In this document: positions 39,105 to 49,190 of the stretch, piece after piece | Numbering within the stretch: the first letter of the stretch is position 1 | Layout of the letters: each line of letters starts with the position of its first letter | From: Streptomyces sp. P3 | GTDB taxonomy: Bacteria > Actinomycetota > Actinomycetes > Streptomycetales > Streptomycetaceae | Assembly (NCBI GenBank): GCA_016893485.2 | Contig: JAFEKX020000001.1 | Coordinates: 8,139,501 to 8,203,500 of the forward strand | DNA length: 64,000 nucleotides | Direction of reading: 5' to 3' | Position numbers and translations under genes: made by a program | The notes under the pieces: generated by a model | Told to the model about the DNA's origin: nothing | What the model saw: only the letters and a program-made list of their open reading frames with translations | The model's database searches: none

Positions 39105-40722
39105 TCAGGCCGGGTCCGCCACCTCCTCCGGCGTGACCGTCCGCAGCTCCCCGTCCAGCAGCAGCCAGCGGGTGATGCCGATCGACTCCAGGAACGGCAG
39201 ATCGTGACTGGCCACGATCAACGCCCCTTCGTACGACTCCAGCGCCGAGGTCAGCTGCCGCACGCTCGCCATGTCGAGGTTGTTCGTCGGCTCGTCCAGC
39301 ATCAGCAGCTGCGGGGCGGGCTCCGCGAGCATCAGCGCGGCCAGCGCGGCCGGAAGCGCTCGCCGCCGGACAGGGTCGCCGCCTGCTGGTCGGCGCGGGC
39401 GCCCCGGAACAGGAAGCGGGCCAGCCGCGCCCGGACCCGGTTGTTGGTGGCGCCCGGCGCGAACCGGGCCACGTTCTCGGCCACGCTCAGTCCGTCGTCG
39501 AGGACGTCGAGCCGCTGCGGCAGGAAGCGCAGCGGCACATGGGTCACCGCCTCGCCCGCCACCGGCTCCAGCTCCCCGGCGATCGTGCGCAGCAACGTCG
39601 TCTTGCCCGCGCCGTTCCGCCCGATCAGCGCGATCCGCTCCGGCCCGCGCAGATCGAGCCCGCCCGCCCGGGCGCCGTAGGCGAGTTCGAGGTCCATGAG
39701 GGTCAGGACCTGACGGCCCGGCGGTACGGCCGTGTACGGCAGGTCGACGCGGATCTCGTCGTCGTCCCGTACGGCCTCCACCGCCTCGTCGAGCCGTTCC
39801 TTCGCGTCGGCGAGCCGCTCCTCGTGCAGGATGCGGTGCTTGCCCGCGGACTCCTGGGCGGCCCGCCTGCGCGCCCCCATGACGATCTTCGGCTCGCGTT
39901 TCTGCTCGAACATCTTCTGTCCGTACTTCTTGCGCCGGGCCAACTTGACCTGGGCGTCGGACAGTTCGCGTTTCTGCTTGCGGAAGTCGGCCTCGGCGGC
40001 GCGCACCATCCGCTCGGCGGCGTCCTGTTCGGTACCGAGGGCCTCCTCGTAGGCGGAGAAGTTGCCGCCGTACCAGGTGATCTCCCCGGCGCGCAGATCG
40101 GCGATCTGGTCGACCAGGTCGAGGAGTTCACGGTCGTGGCTGACCACGATCATCACCCCGGCCAGGACGCGACGGCCCCGTACAGCCGCTTGCGCGCGTA
40201 CAGGTCGAGGTTGTTGGTCGGCTCGTCGAGGAGCAGCACGTCCGGCCGGCCGAGCAGCAGCGCGGCCAGCCGCAGCAGGACCGACTCGCCGCCCGAGACC
40301 TCGCCGATGGTGCGGTCCAAGTCGATGTGCCCGAGGCCGAGTTCATCGAGGGTGGCGAGTGCCCTCTCCTCCACGTCCCAGTCGTCGCCGAGCGTCTCGA
40401 AGTGCTCCTCTGCCGCGTCGCCGGCCTCGATGGCGTGCAGGGCGGCGCGTCGTGCGGCGATGCCGAGGGTCTCGTCGATGCGCAGCGCGGTGTCGAGGGT
40501 GACGTTCTGCGGGAGATAGCCGACCTCGCCCGCGATCCGCAAGGTGCCGTCGGCCGGGGTGAGTTGACGGGCAATCAGCTTCAACAGGGTTGACTTCCCT
40601 GATCCGTTGACGCCGACGAGTCCCGTTCTGCCGGGGCCGAACGCGACGTCCAGGTCCTCGAAGACGGAGGTGCCGTCGGGCCACGCGAAGGAGAGGGACG
40701 TACAGGTGACGGAGGTATGCAT
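39105..40722 (-). CDS. ABC-F ribosome-associated ATPase (antibiotic-resistance type), two frame breaks
   Basis: ATG 40720-40722, MHTSVTCTSLSFAWPDG. Two ABC domains are present and no membrane part. First domain: Walker A GVNGSGKST, signature VSGGESVLLRLA, LLLDEPTNNLDL. The interdomain linker after VVSHDRELL includes RKKYGQKMFEQKREPK. Second domain: GRNGAGKTT, LSGGERFRAALA, LMLDEPTNNLD. Missing bases fall near 40155 and 39345. About 540 residues. The long structured leader suggests drug-induced expression as for other actinobacterial ABC-F genes; the protected drug class is unknown. Confidence 0.85.
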
Positions 40723-40727
40723 GAGGG

Positions 40728-40889
40728 CCTCGCGGTGTTTGATGCGGTCGATGGCAGGCGCGTAGCGAGACACCGCGAGGCGGGAGGCTGGTCCCGGGGG
40801 CAGAGAGAAAGGCCCTGTTCCGGAGGACGGCTCGGACGCCGAGGTCGTACACGACGGACACACCTCAGGGGTGTGTGACGCGGTGTCTC
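40728..40889 (-). promoter_or_regulatory. Leader RNA with mutually exclusive hairpins before the ABC-F gene
   Basis: Three complementary segments lie in the leader. In transcript order: A = 40889-40879 (GAGACACCGCG), B = 40780-40767, C = 40738-40728 (ACACCGCGAGG). B can pair over 11 bases with A (CGCGGTGTCTC) or over 11 bases with C (CCTCGCGGTGT), but not both. C contains the GAGG ribosome site five bases before the ABC-F ATG, so B:C would hide it. A separate 7-bp hairpin ACACACC-CCTGA-GGTGTGT lies at 40858-40876. This is the layout of a translational attenuator; its direction of control is not settled. Confidence 0.65.
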
Positions 40890-40895
40890 AGAACC

Positions 40896-40907
40896 TCAGA
40901 CGAGCAA
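40896..40907 (-). CDS. Possible tiny leader ORF (MLV-stop)
   Basis: TTG-CTC-GTC-TGA reads down from 40907 to 40896. It is preceded at a spacing of six bases by AGGAGT (40914-40919), the best ribosome site in the leader. Its stop is seven bases before segment A of the leader switch, so a ribosome on it would cover A. Very short leader ORFs are known in ribosome-mediated attenuators of ABC-F and erm genes. Coding capacity alone cannot prove it. Confidence 0.4.
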   Translation of the reverse strand: MLV

Positions 40908-40944
40908 CGTCCTACTCCTATCGACGGCAACAGAACCGAGGGCA

Positions 40945-40973
40945 ACGCTACGAACCCCCTCGGGGCCTGTCAA
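40945..40973 (-). promoter_or_regulatory. Sigma70-type promoter of the ABC-F gene
   Basis: On the minus strand, TTGACA (40973-40968), 17 bases, then TAGCGT (40950-40945). Near-consensus for the Streptomyces HrdB promoter. Transcription would start near 40938, leaving a leader of about 215 bases before the ABC-F ATG. Confidence 0.7.
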
Positions 40974-41080
40974 CGCATTAAACGGGAGCCCGTGCCCGCG
41001 AGACGGCAGCTCGCGCACCGACACGTCGACGTCGCATTCCTGCCAGCCGGAGCGCGCCGGCGGCTGCTTGAGTGGGTCGT

Positions 41081-41914
41081 ATGACGAACCAGAACCCCCC
41101 TTCGCGACCGGGCCCTCGCCTTCCGCGCGCTGCATGTGCCGGGACGGCCGCTCGTCCTGCCGAACGCGTGGGACGCCGCGAGCGCCCGCATCGTCGAGGA
41201 CACCGGCGCGGCAGCCGTGGCGACCACCAGCGCGGGCGTGGCCTGGGCGCTCGGTGTCCCGGACGGCGACCTGCTGGGCCGGGAGCGGGCCGTGGCGGCG
41301 GTCGCCCGGATCGCCGGGAGCGTCGCCGTACCGGTGAGCGCCGACATCGAGAGCGGCTTCGCCGAGGACCCGGCGGGCGTCGCCGACACGGTCCGCGCGG
41401 TGCTCGCCGCGGGTGCGGTGGGAGTGAACATCGAGGACGCGCTCTACGGCGGTGAGGGCGTCCTGCGGCCCGTCGCCGAGCAGGCCGAGCGCATCGCCGC
41501 CGCCCGCGAGGCCGCCGACGCGGAGGGCGTGCCGCTGTTCGTCAACGCGCGCATCGACACGTTTCTTCGGGGTGCCGGGGAGTGGACGCGACCCTGGAGC
41601 GGGCCGCCGCGTTCCGGGCCGCGGGCGCCGACGGGATCTTCGTCCCTGGGGCCGTCGAACCGGGAACGGTCAAGGAACTCGCCGACGGGATCGACGCGCC
41701 GCTCAATGTGCTGGTCGGCCCCGGCGCGCCGCCGGTCGCCGAACTGGCCGCGCTGGGCGTCGCCCGGGTGAGCGCGGGCTCCAGCGTCGCGCTGGCCGCG
41801 TACGCCGTGGTGCGCCGTGCCGCGCGGGAGCTGCTGGACACGGGTACCTACGGCGAGCAGACCGGAGGGCTCGGCTACGGCGAGCTCAACTCGCTGCTGG
41901 AGCAGGGGCGTTAG
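41081..41914 (+). CDS. Isocitrate lyase / PEP mutase family protein, two frame breaks
   Basis: ATG 41081 (MTNQNPPSRPGP). A frame change near 41120 leads to FRALHVPGRPLVLPNAWDAA. The TIM-barrel core carries SADIESGFAEDPAGVADTVR (metal-binding D-x-E) and GVNIEDALYGGEG. A missing base near 41578 is followed by ERAAAFRAAGADGIFVPGAV and ARVSAGSSVALAAYAVVRRA. About 278 residues. Members include oxaloacetate decarboxylase, methylisocitrate lyase-like and uncharacterised C-C lyases; which reaction is uncertain. Confidence 0.82.
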
Positions 41915-41915
41915 C

Positions 41916-42332
41916 TCAGCAGGCGTCCCGCATCAGCTCGGCGAGGTCGTGGTCCAGGTCGAGCTGGAGGTGTTCGAGACCGGCGGGCACCAGCTCGCCG
42001 GTGGCGTGCAGGAAGCGGCGCACCTCGGACGAGTGGATGTGCACGACGGCGGTGCCCTCGGGGGCGTGGAACTCCAGGACGGTGCGGTCGAATCCGTAGG
42101 GCCGCACCCGGACGTCGCCGTGGCCCTCGGGGCGGTGCAGACCGGCCGCGAGGAGTTCCCGGGCGAAGGTCCAGCAGACCTCGACGCCCTCCAGGGTGGC
42201 CGGTGCCGGGAAGGTCATCCGGACGGCGAACGGGTCCCGCCGGTCGTAGTGCAAGGTGGCGGGGATGCTCGGCATCCGCGGTGCTGCGGCGACGAGACGG
42301 GCCTCTACGGGCTGCTCGATGACGATGGACAA
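41916..42332 (-). CDS. ssgD: SsgA-like sporulation/cell division protein (probably SsgD), intact
   Basis: About 138 residues. Likely start TTG 42330-42332 (SIVIEQPVEARLVAAAP) after GGGAG. The family signature includes IPATLHYDRRDPFAVRMTF, then CWTFARELLAAGLHRPEGHG, then DVRVRPYGFDRTVLEFHAPE. The ending is HLQLDLDHDLAELMRDAC. SALPs occur only in sporulating actinomycetes and direct septation and wall remodelling; SsgD is linked to lateral wall integrity in S. coelicolor. The SsgD identity rests on remembered synteny. It converges with the lyase-like gene, two bases apart. Confidence 0.8.
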   Translation of the reverse strand: MSIVIEQPVEARLVAAAPRMPSIPATLHYDRRDPFAVRMTFPAPATLEGVEVCWTFARELLAAGLHRPEGHGDVRVRPYGFDRTVLEFHAPEGTAVVHIHSSEVRRFLHATGELVPAGLEHLQLDLDHDLAELMRDAC

Positions 42333-42561
42333 CGCCTTGCTCCCTTGTGTGACGGCGGTGCTACTGCGGTGAAGGCCGGACGGTCTCCCGAAAAGATTCC
42401 GGAACGGACCCCCGACTGGATTGGTCCGCACTGGAAGAGACGCCGGAACGGGCCGATCCGTGCACATGAATTCCGAGTGACCTCTGTCACCGCCGCCCAT
42501 ATGCGCCCAAGGCGGACGCGGGCATCTGGACGGCCCCGGGAGTGGGCTAGCTTCGCCCGCC

Positions 42562-43662
42562 ATGAGGCGCATGGGGACGACGCGACGGGTGGGACGGACG
42601 TACCGGAGCATGGCGGTGGCCATGGCGTGCGGGGCGGCACTGGCCGCGCTGACCGCCGTACCGGCGCAGGCGCGGGACACGACGCACCGGGCTCCGCACT
42701 GGGAGCTCAAGGACAGCGGGGCCGCCGACGTGCGGTTCCGGGGCTTTCGGCGGTCAGCAGGAGCACCGCGTGGGTGGCCGGTACGGCGGGCACGGTGCTG
42801 CGCACGACCGACGGCGGGGCGAGCTGGCGGAACGTCTCGCCGCCCGGCGCGGCCGACCTCCAGTTCCGGGACATCGAGGCGTTCGACGCGCGGCACGCGG
42901 TCGTCCTGGCGATCGGCGAGGGCGAGACGTCCCGCGTCTACCGCACCGACGACGCCGGAGCGACCTGGACGGAGTCCTTCCGCAACACCGACGCGAACGC
43001 CTTCTACGACTGCATGACCTTCTTCGACAGCCGGCACGGTCTCGCGATGAGCGACCCGGTGGACGGCAGGTTCCGCATCCTGTCCACCGGCGACGGCGGC
43101 CGTTCCTGGAAGGTGCTGTCGAACGCCGGGATGCCGGCCGCGCTCGACGGCGAGGCGGGCTTCGCGGCGAGCGGGCAGTGCCTGGTGAGTTCGGGGCCCC
43201 GTGATGTGTGGCTGGCCACCGGCGGGGTGCACGCGCGCGTGTCCTGCATTCCGCCGACCGCGGCCACACCTGGACGGCGTCCGACACGCCGATCCCGGCC
43301 GGTGACCCCGCGCGCGGGGTGTTCGCCCTCGCCTTCCGCGACCGTACGCACGGCCTCGCGGTCGGCGGCGACTTCAACGCGGGCGCGCCCTCACCGCAGG
43401 CGGCGGCCGTCACCGGCGACGGAGGCCGCACCTGGCGTCCCGCCACCACCCCGCCGCCCGCCTACCGCTCCGGCGTCGCCTGGCTGCCCCACAGCCGCAC
43501 CACCGCCCTCGCGGTCGGCCCCACGGGCACGGACCTCACGACCGACGCCGGCCGCACCTGGAAGACGGTCGACACCGGTTCGTACGACACCGTGGACTGC
43601 GCGGCCGACCGGGGCTGCTGGGCGGCGGGGAGCTGGGGCGCGTGGCGCGGCTGGAGAACTGA
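42562..43662 (+). CDS. Secreted BNR/Ycf48-like beta-propeller protein, three frame breaks
   Basis: ATG 42562. The N-terminal signal peptide runs to AVPAQARDTTHRAPHWEL. Repeats of the BNR (Asp-box) kind follow: VLRTTDGGASWRNVSPPG, VYRTDDAGATWTESFR, VLHSADRGHTWTASDTP, VTGDGGRTWRPATTPP, LTTDAGRTWKTVDTGS. Missing bases near 42745, 43245 and 43640 are required. The end SWGRVARLEN gives TGA 43660-43662. It resembles the photosystem assembly factor Ycf48 fold; Streptomyces homologues are labelled oxidoreductase without evidence. Probably a seven-bladed extracellular propeller. Confidence 0.75.
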
Positions 43663-43742
43663 GGAGCCGGGGTCCGGGCGGGGTCACCACGGACTCCGCC
43701 GCTTCTTCGCGCCCCCGAGATCCCCGTACGCTCGGCACCACC

Positions 43743-44430
43743 ATGACGACCGTAGACATTCCCGCGGGCTGGCCCGCGACCGAGGAGCAAGCCCGCGCCG
43801 TGCAGGACGAGTTGCGGGAGCGGGTGGTGACCGACGAACCCGGGCCGCCGCCAAGTGCCGGGCACGTCACGGGAGTTGACGTCGCCTACGACGACGAGCG
43901 GGACGTGGTGGTGGCCGCGGCCGTCGTGCTGGACGCGGCGAGCCTCGCTGTCGTCGCCGAGGCCACGGCCGTGGGCCGGGTCTCCTTCCCGTACGTGCCG
44001 GGGCTGTTGGCCTTCCGTGAGATTCCCACGGTGCTGGCCGCCCTGGACGCGCTGGCCTGCCCGCCGGGCCTGGTCGTGCGACGGCTACGGCCTCGCCCAC
44101 CCCCGCCGCTTCGGCCTCGCCAGTCACCTCGGCGTCCTCACCGGCCTGCCCACGATCGGCGTCGCCAAGAACCCGTTCACCTTCACGTACGACGACCCGG
44201 GCACCGCGCGCGGCTCCTCGTCGCCGCTCCGCGCGGACGCCGACGAGGTGGGCCGGGCCCTGCGCACCCGGGACGGTGTGAAGCCGGTGTTCGTCTCCGT
44301 GGGCCACCGCGTGACCCTGGACAACGCCTGCGCCCACACCCTCGCGCTCACCCCGGAGTACCGCCTCCCGGAGACGACCCGCAGGGCGGACGCGCTGTGC
44401 CGGCGGGCGCTGCGGGAGGCGACCGCGTGA
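43743..44430 (+). CDS. nfi: Endonuclease V, one frame break
   Basis: Cleaves DNA 3' to deaminated bases such as hypoxanthine. ATG 43743, MTTVDIPAGWPATEEQARAV. GVDVAYDDERDVVVAAAVVL supplies the first catalytic aspartate. FPYVPGLLAFREIPTVLAAL gives the glutamate-containing PYIPGLLAFRE-type motif. An indel near 44085 separates this from DGYGLAHPRRFGLASHLGVL (second aspartate) and GVAKNPF. The end is CRRALREATA. About 230 residues. Confidence 0.88.
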
Positions 44431-44507
44431 GCATCCCGGTCTCTGAGTACACGATCTGAGTACCTGTACGGATGCGACCGGGTCCATGTGATCGGCAGGC
44501 TGTCCGC

Positions 44508-44645
44508 ATGACAACCCACCGCTCCCCGAAGCCCGTTGCCCACCCGAGCCAGCCCATCGAGCGCGCCGTGACCATCGCGCTCGTCCTGTCCGTGGCGGCG
44601 GGCCTCGCCTGGATCGGCGGCATGATCTACACGCTGTGGCCGTGA
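44508..44645 (+). CDS. 45-residue single-span membrane protein
   Basis: ATG 44508 to TGA 44643-44645. The protein starts MTTHRSPKPVAHPSQPIERA, has one transmembrane helix VTIALVLSVAAGLAWIGGMI and ends YTLWP. This kind of tiny protein, with MTTHR-P-P followed by one helix, is recalled as conserved in Streptomyces; databases label similar ones morphogenic membrane protein MmpA, but I cannot confirm that here. It ends 28 bases before a strong terminator hairpin, which supports a real transcript. Confidence 0.65.
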   Translation: MTTHRSPKPVAHPSQPIERAVTIALVLSVAAGLAWIGGMIYTLWP

Positions 44646-44673
44646 AGCCGAGGTATGTCGGCGGGGAAACACT

Positions 44674-44708
44674 CGAGCCCCACACCGTGACGAACGGTGT
44701 GGGGCTCG
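44674..44708. terminator. Perfect 15-bp terminator hairpin
   Basis: CGAGCCCCACACCGT at 44674-44688 pairs without mismatch with ACGGTGTGGGGCTCG at 44694-44708 around a five-base loop. It follows the 45-residue membrane protein gene and faces the minus-strand gene ending at 44846, so it can serve both. Confidence 0.85.
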
Positions 44709-44845
44709 GACTTGAGCGCCGGGCAGGCCTTGCACCTGCATTTCCCCGCGGGAAGCGGGGCGTCTTTCCTTGGACCACCGACGCGCGACCAGACTCCGGA
44801 TGTTCCGGCGACCGGCTCATGATCCAGCATATCCCATGCCGGAGG

Positions 44846-45199
44846 TCAGCTCGAACTCCCTTGTGGGAGGGGCCGGTACAGGGTCCGGCGCTCCGCCGCG
44901 GCATGCCACCAGCCGGGCGGCGAAGGGCCGGTGACCTCGGCGGTGGGCTGGTCCGGGTGCAGTCCGAGGCGCCGTAGCGCGTCGGCGTGGACCTGGACGT
45001 CGAACCAGCCGTGCCAGTGGCCGTCGGGACCGATGCCGCAGGCGAGGCCCCAGCGCAACTCCCGCTCGGCGAACGGCATCCAGTCGATGCCGCGCTCGCG
45101 CAGTCAAGCGCGCGTGGCCGACTGCGGCGCAGGGCAGCCGGGCAGGTTCTCGTAGGCCGCGACGGTGATCCACTCGGTGGTCGGCTCCATGCCGTCCAT
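44846..45199 (-). CDS. Small hypothetical protein interrupted by an in-frame TGA
   Basis: One frame reads MDGMEPTTEWITVAAYENLP from ATG 45199, meets TGA at 45104-45106, then continues LRERGIDWMPFAERELRWGL, GPDGHWHGWFDVQVHADALR and ends RRTLYRPLPQGSSS. The two parts read as one protein of about 117 residues. The TGA may be a sequence error or a true break leaving the part from ATG 45079 (77 residues). No domain is recognised. The Trp/His-rich centre is distinctive. Confidence 0.5.
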
Positions 45200-45221
45200 C
45201 GTGACACGGGGTCCGACGGCC

Positions 45222-46399
45222 TCACCGGGTCGCGGCCACCCGGAACGTGATGCCCGCGGTGCGGAGCCGTTCGATGAGGGTGTTGCCCATGGCCACCGCT
45301 GTCGTCACCTGGCCTGCTGTGGGCGGGAGTTCGTCGAGGGCCAGGGAGAGGGCCGACTCGGCGAACATCTTGGCCGTCTCGTCGTAGCCGGGGTCGCCGC
45401 CCGCGACCTCGGTGAAGACCCGTCGGCCGCCGCCCTCGCCGACGAACTTCACGGAGAACCAGCTCTTGGCGCGTTTCTCCGGGCTCGGCCCGTCGCCGGG
45501 CTTCAGGCGGTCGGACAACCAGCGCCGGGCGGGCGGGAGTTGGGCCGCCGTGAACAGGGCACCGGCCGCCGTGACCCCGCCGAGCGCCATCGGGAGGTGC
45601 CGTGCGGCCGCGTAGTGGCGGTAGCGGAAGTCGGGGCCGTAGCGGGGCAGGGCCTTCGCGGATCGTTGAACGATCTGCGGGTCGATGGTCGGCAGAGGGA
45701 CTGCCCAGGAGTCGATCTCCCCGGCGAACCGCGGTGCCCCCATGGGTGCTTCGACCCGGCGGCCCACCAGGCGCGGCTCGTGGCGGCGCCGCTCCCGGGC
45801 GGCTGCCAGCACCTGCCGGCCGCGCGCGAACTGGGTCAGGGCGCTGGCGAACGTACCCCGGAGAACATCGCGTCGGCGGTCACGAAGCCGTCCACCGTCA
45901 GGGGCACGCCCTCCGGCAGCTGCTGGACCGTGAAGTACGCCCCCAGGTCGTGCGGGATCGAGTCGAAGCCCGCGCAGTGCACCAGCCGGGCCCCGGTCTC
46001 CCGCGCGCGTGCGTCGTGGCGGACGTACGTCAGGTCGACGAACTCCGGCTCGCCGCTGAGGTCGAGACAGTCGGTGCCGGTGTCCGCGCAGGCGGCGACG
46101 AGGTCCTCGCCGTAGGTGACGTAGGGGCCGACCGTCGTGGCCACCACGCGCGCGTGCTCGGCGAGTTCGCGCAGCGAGGACGGGTCGGAGACGTCGGCGC
46201 GCAGGACGCCCACCGTTGTGCCCCGGGGCAGCCGTTCGCGCAGCCGCTTCAGTTTCAGCTCGTCCCGGCCGGCGATCGCCCAGCGCAGGCCCTCGGGCGC
46301 GTGCGCGGCGAGGTACTCCGCCGTGAGCGCGCCGACGAAGCCCGTGGCTCCGAAGAGCACGATGTCGTAGGGACGGTCCGTCCGGTTCAGCCTGCTCAT
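45222..46399 (-). CDS. Saccharopine dehydrogenase-like / trans-acting enoyl reductase, one frame break
   Basis: ATG 46399, MSRLNRTDRPYDIVLFGATG leads into the Rossmann motif GATGFVGALTAEYLAAH. RWAIAGRDELKLKRLRERLP, TVGPYVTYGEDLVAACADTG and DCLDLSGEPEFVDLTYVRHD are family blocks. A missing base near 45855 is followed by RLVGRRVEAPMGAPRFAGEI, then a C-terminal part with a hydrophobic segment. About 392 residues. The family includes mycobacterial trans-enoyl reductases for lipid synthesis; here the substrate is unknown. Confidence 0.82.
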
Positions 46400-46488
46400 G
46401 ACACTCCTGTCCCGCAGCCCGTGCCGCTGTCGGTGGCTGAGGCTAGCGTGAAGGGTGCGGAGCCGGAGGACGAGCCCGGAGGTAGCAG

Positions 46489-46716
46489 GTGGCCGTGGAC
46501 AGGAACGCCCTGGAGAAACGGGCGAAAGTACGCGAGTTCGCCCTCGGCTGCCGCGCGCCGTCGACCCACGCGGTGGAGCCGCACGTCGACCCACCGCGCG
46601 ACAGCCCCGAAGCGCCTCACGGCCGAACTCGACGCGGGCGGTCGCGGGTGACGCCGGGTACGGTGGCTAAGCGCTTGCTCGCCCAGGCCTTGTGCCGAGT
46701 GGAACACGTTCTTTAG
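46489..46716 (+). CDS. Small hypothetical ORF with a good ribosome site
   Basis: GTG 46489 is preceded by CGGAGG at 46477-46482. The protein begins MAVDRNALEKRAKVREFALG and CRAPSTHAVEPHVD, which looks coding. After about residue 35 the text becomes Arg/Pro-rich, and another frame offers TAPKRLTAELDAGGRG with a stop at 46651, so a missing base is likely and the true product may be about 54 residues. It is not recognised. Confidence 0.4.
   Translation: MAVDRNALEKRAKVREFALGCRAPSTHAVEPHVDPPRDSPEAPHGRTRRGRSRVTPGTVAKRLLAQALCRVEHVL
46669..46711. promoter_or_regulatory. Two palindromes upstream of the acyl-CoA cluster
   Basis: AAGCGCTT (46669-46676, within CTAAGCGCTTGCTC) and GAACACGTTC (46702-46711, within TGGAACACGTTCTT) lie 48-90 bases before the CaiB-type start. 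The second comes close to the TnnAACnnGTTnnA form of KstR-type TetR operators; the first resembles motifs often seen before acyl-CoA genes in actinomycetes. Assignment to a particular regulator is inference. Confidence 0.45.
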
Positions 46717-46758
46717 CATCATCGGTGTTACATCAGTTGTGTCACAGCTGGGGGCTGG

Positions 46759-47925
46759 ATGACAGCGGCAACGACGCCCGGGCACGGCCCGCTCTCCGGC
46801 GTGCGCGTCGTCGAGCTGGCAGGGATCGGCCCCGGCCCCTTCGCGGCCATGCTCCTCGCCGACCTGGGCGCCGACGTCGTCCGCGTCGACCGGCCCGGCG
46901 GCCCGGTACTCGGCGTGGCCCCCGAGTACGACATCACCAACCGCAACAAGCGCTCGGTCCTCGTCGACCTGAAGTCACCCGAAGGCCCCGCGCGCGTGCT
47001 CGACCTCGTGGAACGCGCCGACATCCTCATCGAGGGCAACCGCCCGGGCGTCACGGAACGCCTCGGCGTCGGCCCCGAGCCCTGCCTCGCCCGCAACCCC
47101 GGCTCGTCTACGGCCGGATGACCGGCTGGGGCCAGGACGGTCCCCTCGCCGAGCGCGCCGGGCACGACATCGCGTACATCGCGCTCACCGGCACCCTCGG
47201 CATGATCGGCACCCCTGGGGAGCCCCCGCCCGCCCCCGCCAACCTCCTCGGCGACTACGCGGGCGGCGCGCTCTACCTCGTCGTCGGCGTCCTCGCCGCC
47301 CTGCACCACGCGCGCGTGACCGGCACCGGCCAGGTCGTCGACGCGGCCATCGTCGACGGCACCGCCCACCTCTCCGCGATGATCCACGGCATGCTCGCGG
47401 CAAGCAGCTGGCAGGACCGGCGCGCCGCCAACCTCCTCGACGGCGGCTGCCCGTACTACGGCACCTACGAGACCGCCGACGGCAAGCACATGGCCGTGGG
47501 AGCCCTGGAGCCGCAGTTCTACGCCCAGTTCGTCGACCTGCTCGGCCTCGCCGACTTCGCCGACGCCCGCCGGGACTGGACCCGCTGGGGCGAGCTGCGC
47601 GAGGCGGTCGCGGCCCGCTTCAAGAGCCGCACGCGGGACGAGTGGACGGACGTCTTCGCGGGCACGGACGCGTGCGTGGCGCCCGTGCTGTCGCTGCGCG
47701 AGGCCCCGCACCATCCGCACCTCGCCGCACGCGGCACGTTCACCGAGCACGGCGGGATCACCCAGCCCGCCCCCGCGCCCCGGTTCTCCGCGACACCCAC
47801 CTCGGTGCGCGGCGGGGCCCGCCCTGCCGGGCGCCGACACCTCCGGCGTGGCCCGCGACTGGGACGTCCCCGGACTCGTCGACGCCGTAGAACACTCTCA
47901 TCGAGCCGTCGAACACCCTCATTGA
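46759..47925 (+). CDS. CaiB/BaiF-type CoA transferase / acyl-CoA racemase, two frame breaks
   Basis: ATG 46759. LSGVRVVELAGIGPGPFAAM and LADLGADVVRVDRPGG open the type III CoA-transferase fold. After a missing base near 47093 the text reads VYGRMTGWGQDGPLAERAGH, then LLGDYAGGALYLVVGVLAAL with the catalytic aspartate in GDYAGG, then ACVAPVLSLREAPHHPHLAA. A second missing base near 47815 restores GADTSGVARDWDVPGLVDAV and TGA 47923-47925. About 390 residues, closest in layout to alpha-methylacyl-CoA racemase. First of a three-gene fatty acid oxidation operon. Confidence 0.85.
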
Positions 47926-47936
47926 AAGGCTTGTCA

Positions 47937-49150
<1,214 letters not shown>

Positions 49151-49190
49151 ACACCCCAGCGGCAGCAGAGACTTCTACGGAGAACCCCTC

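Noticed and set aside
40723..40863. N-terminal extension of the ABC-F protein from GTG 40863
   Set aside because: Family alignment starts at MHTSVTCTSLSF, and the extension region is explained better as a structured leader.
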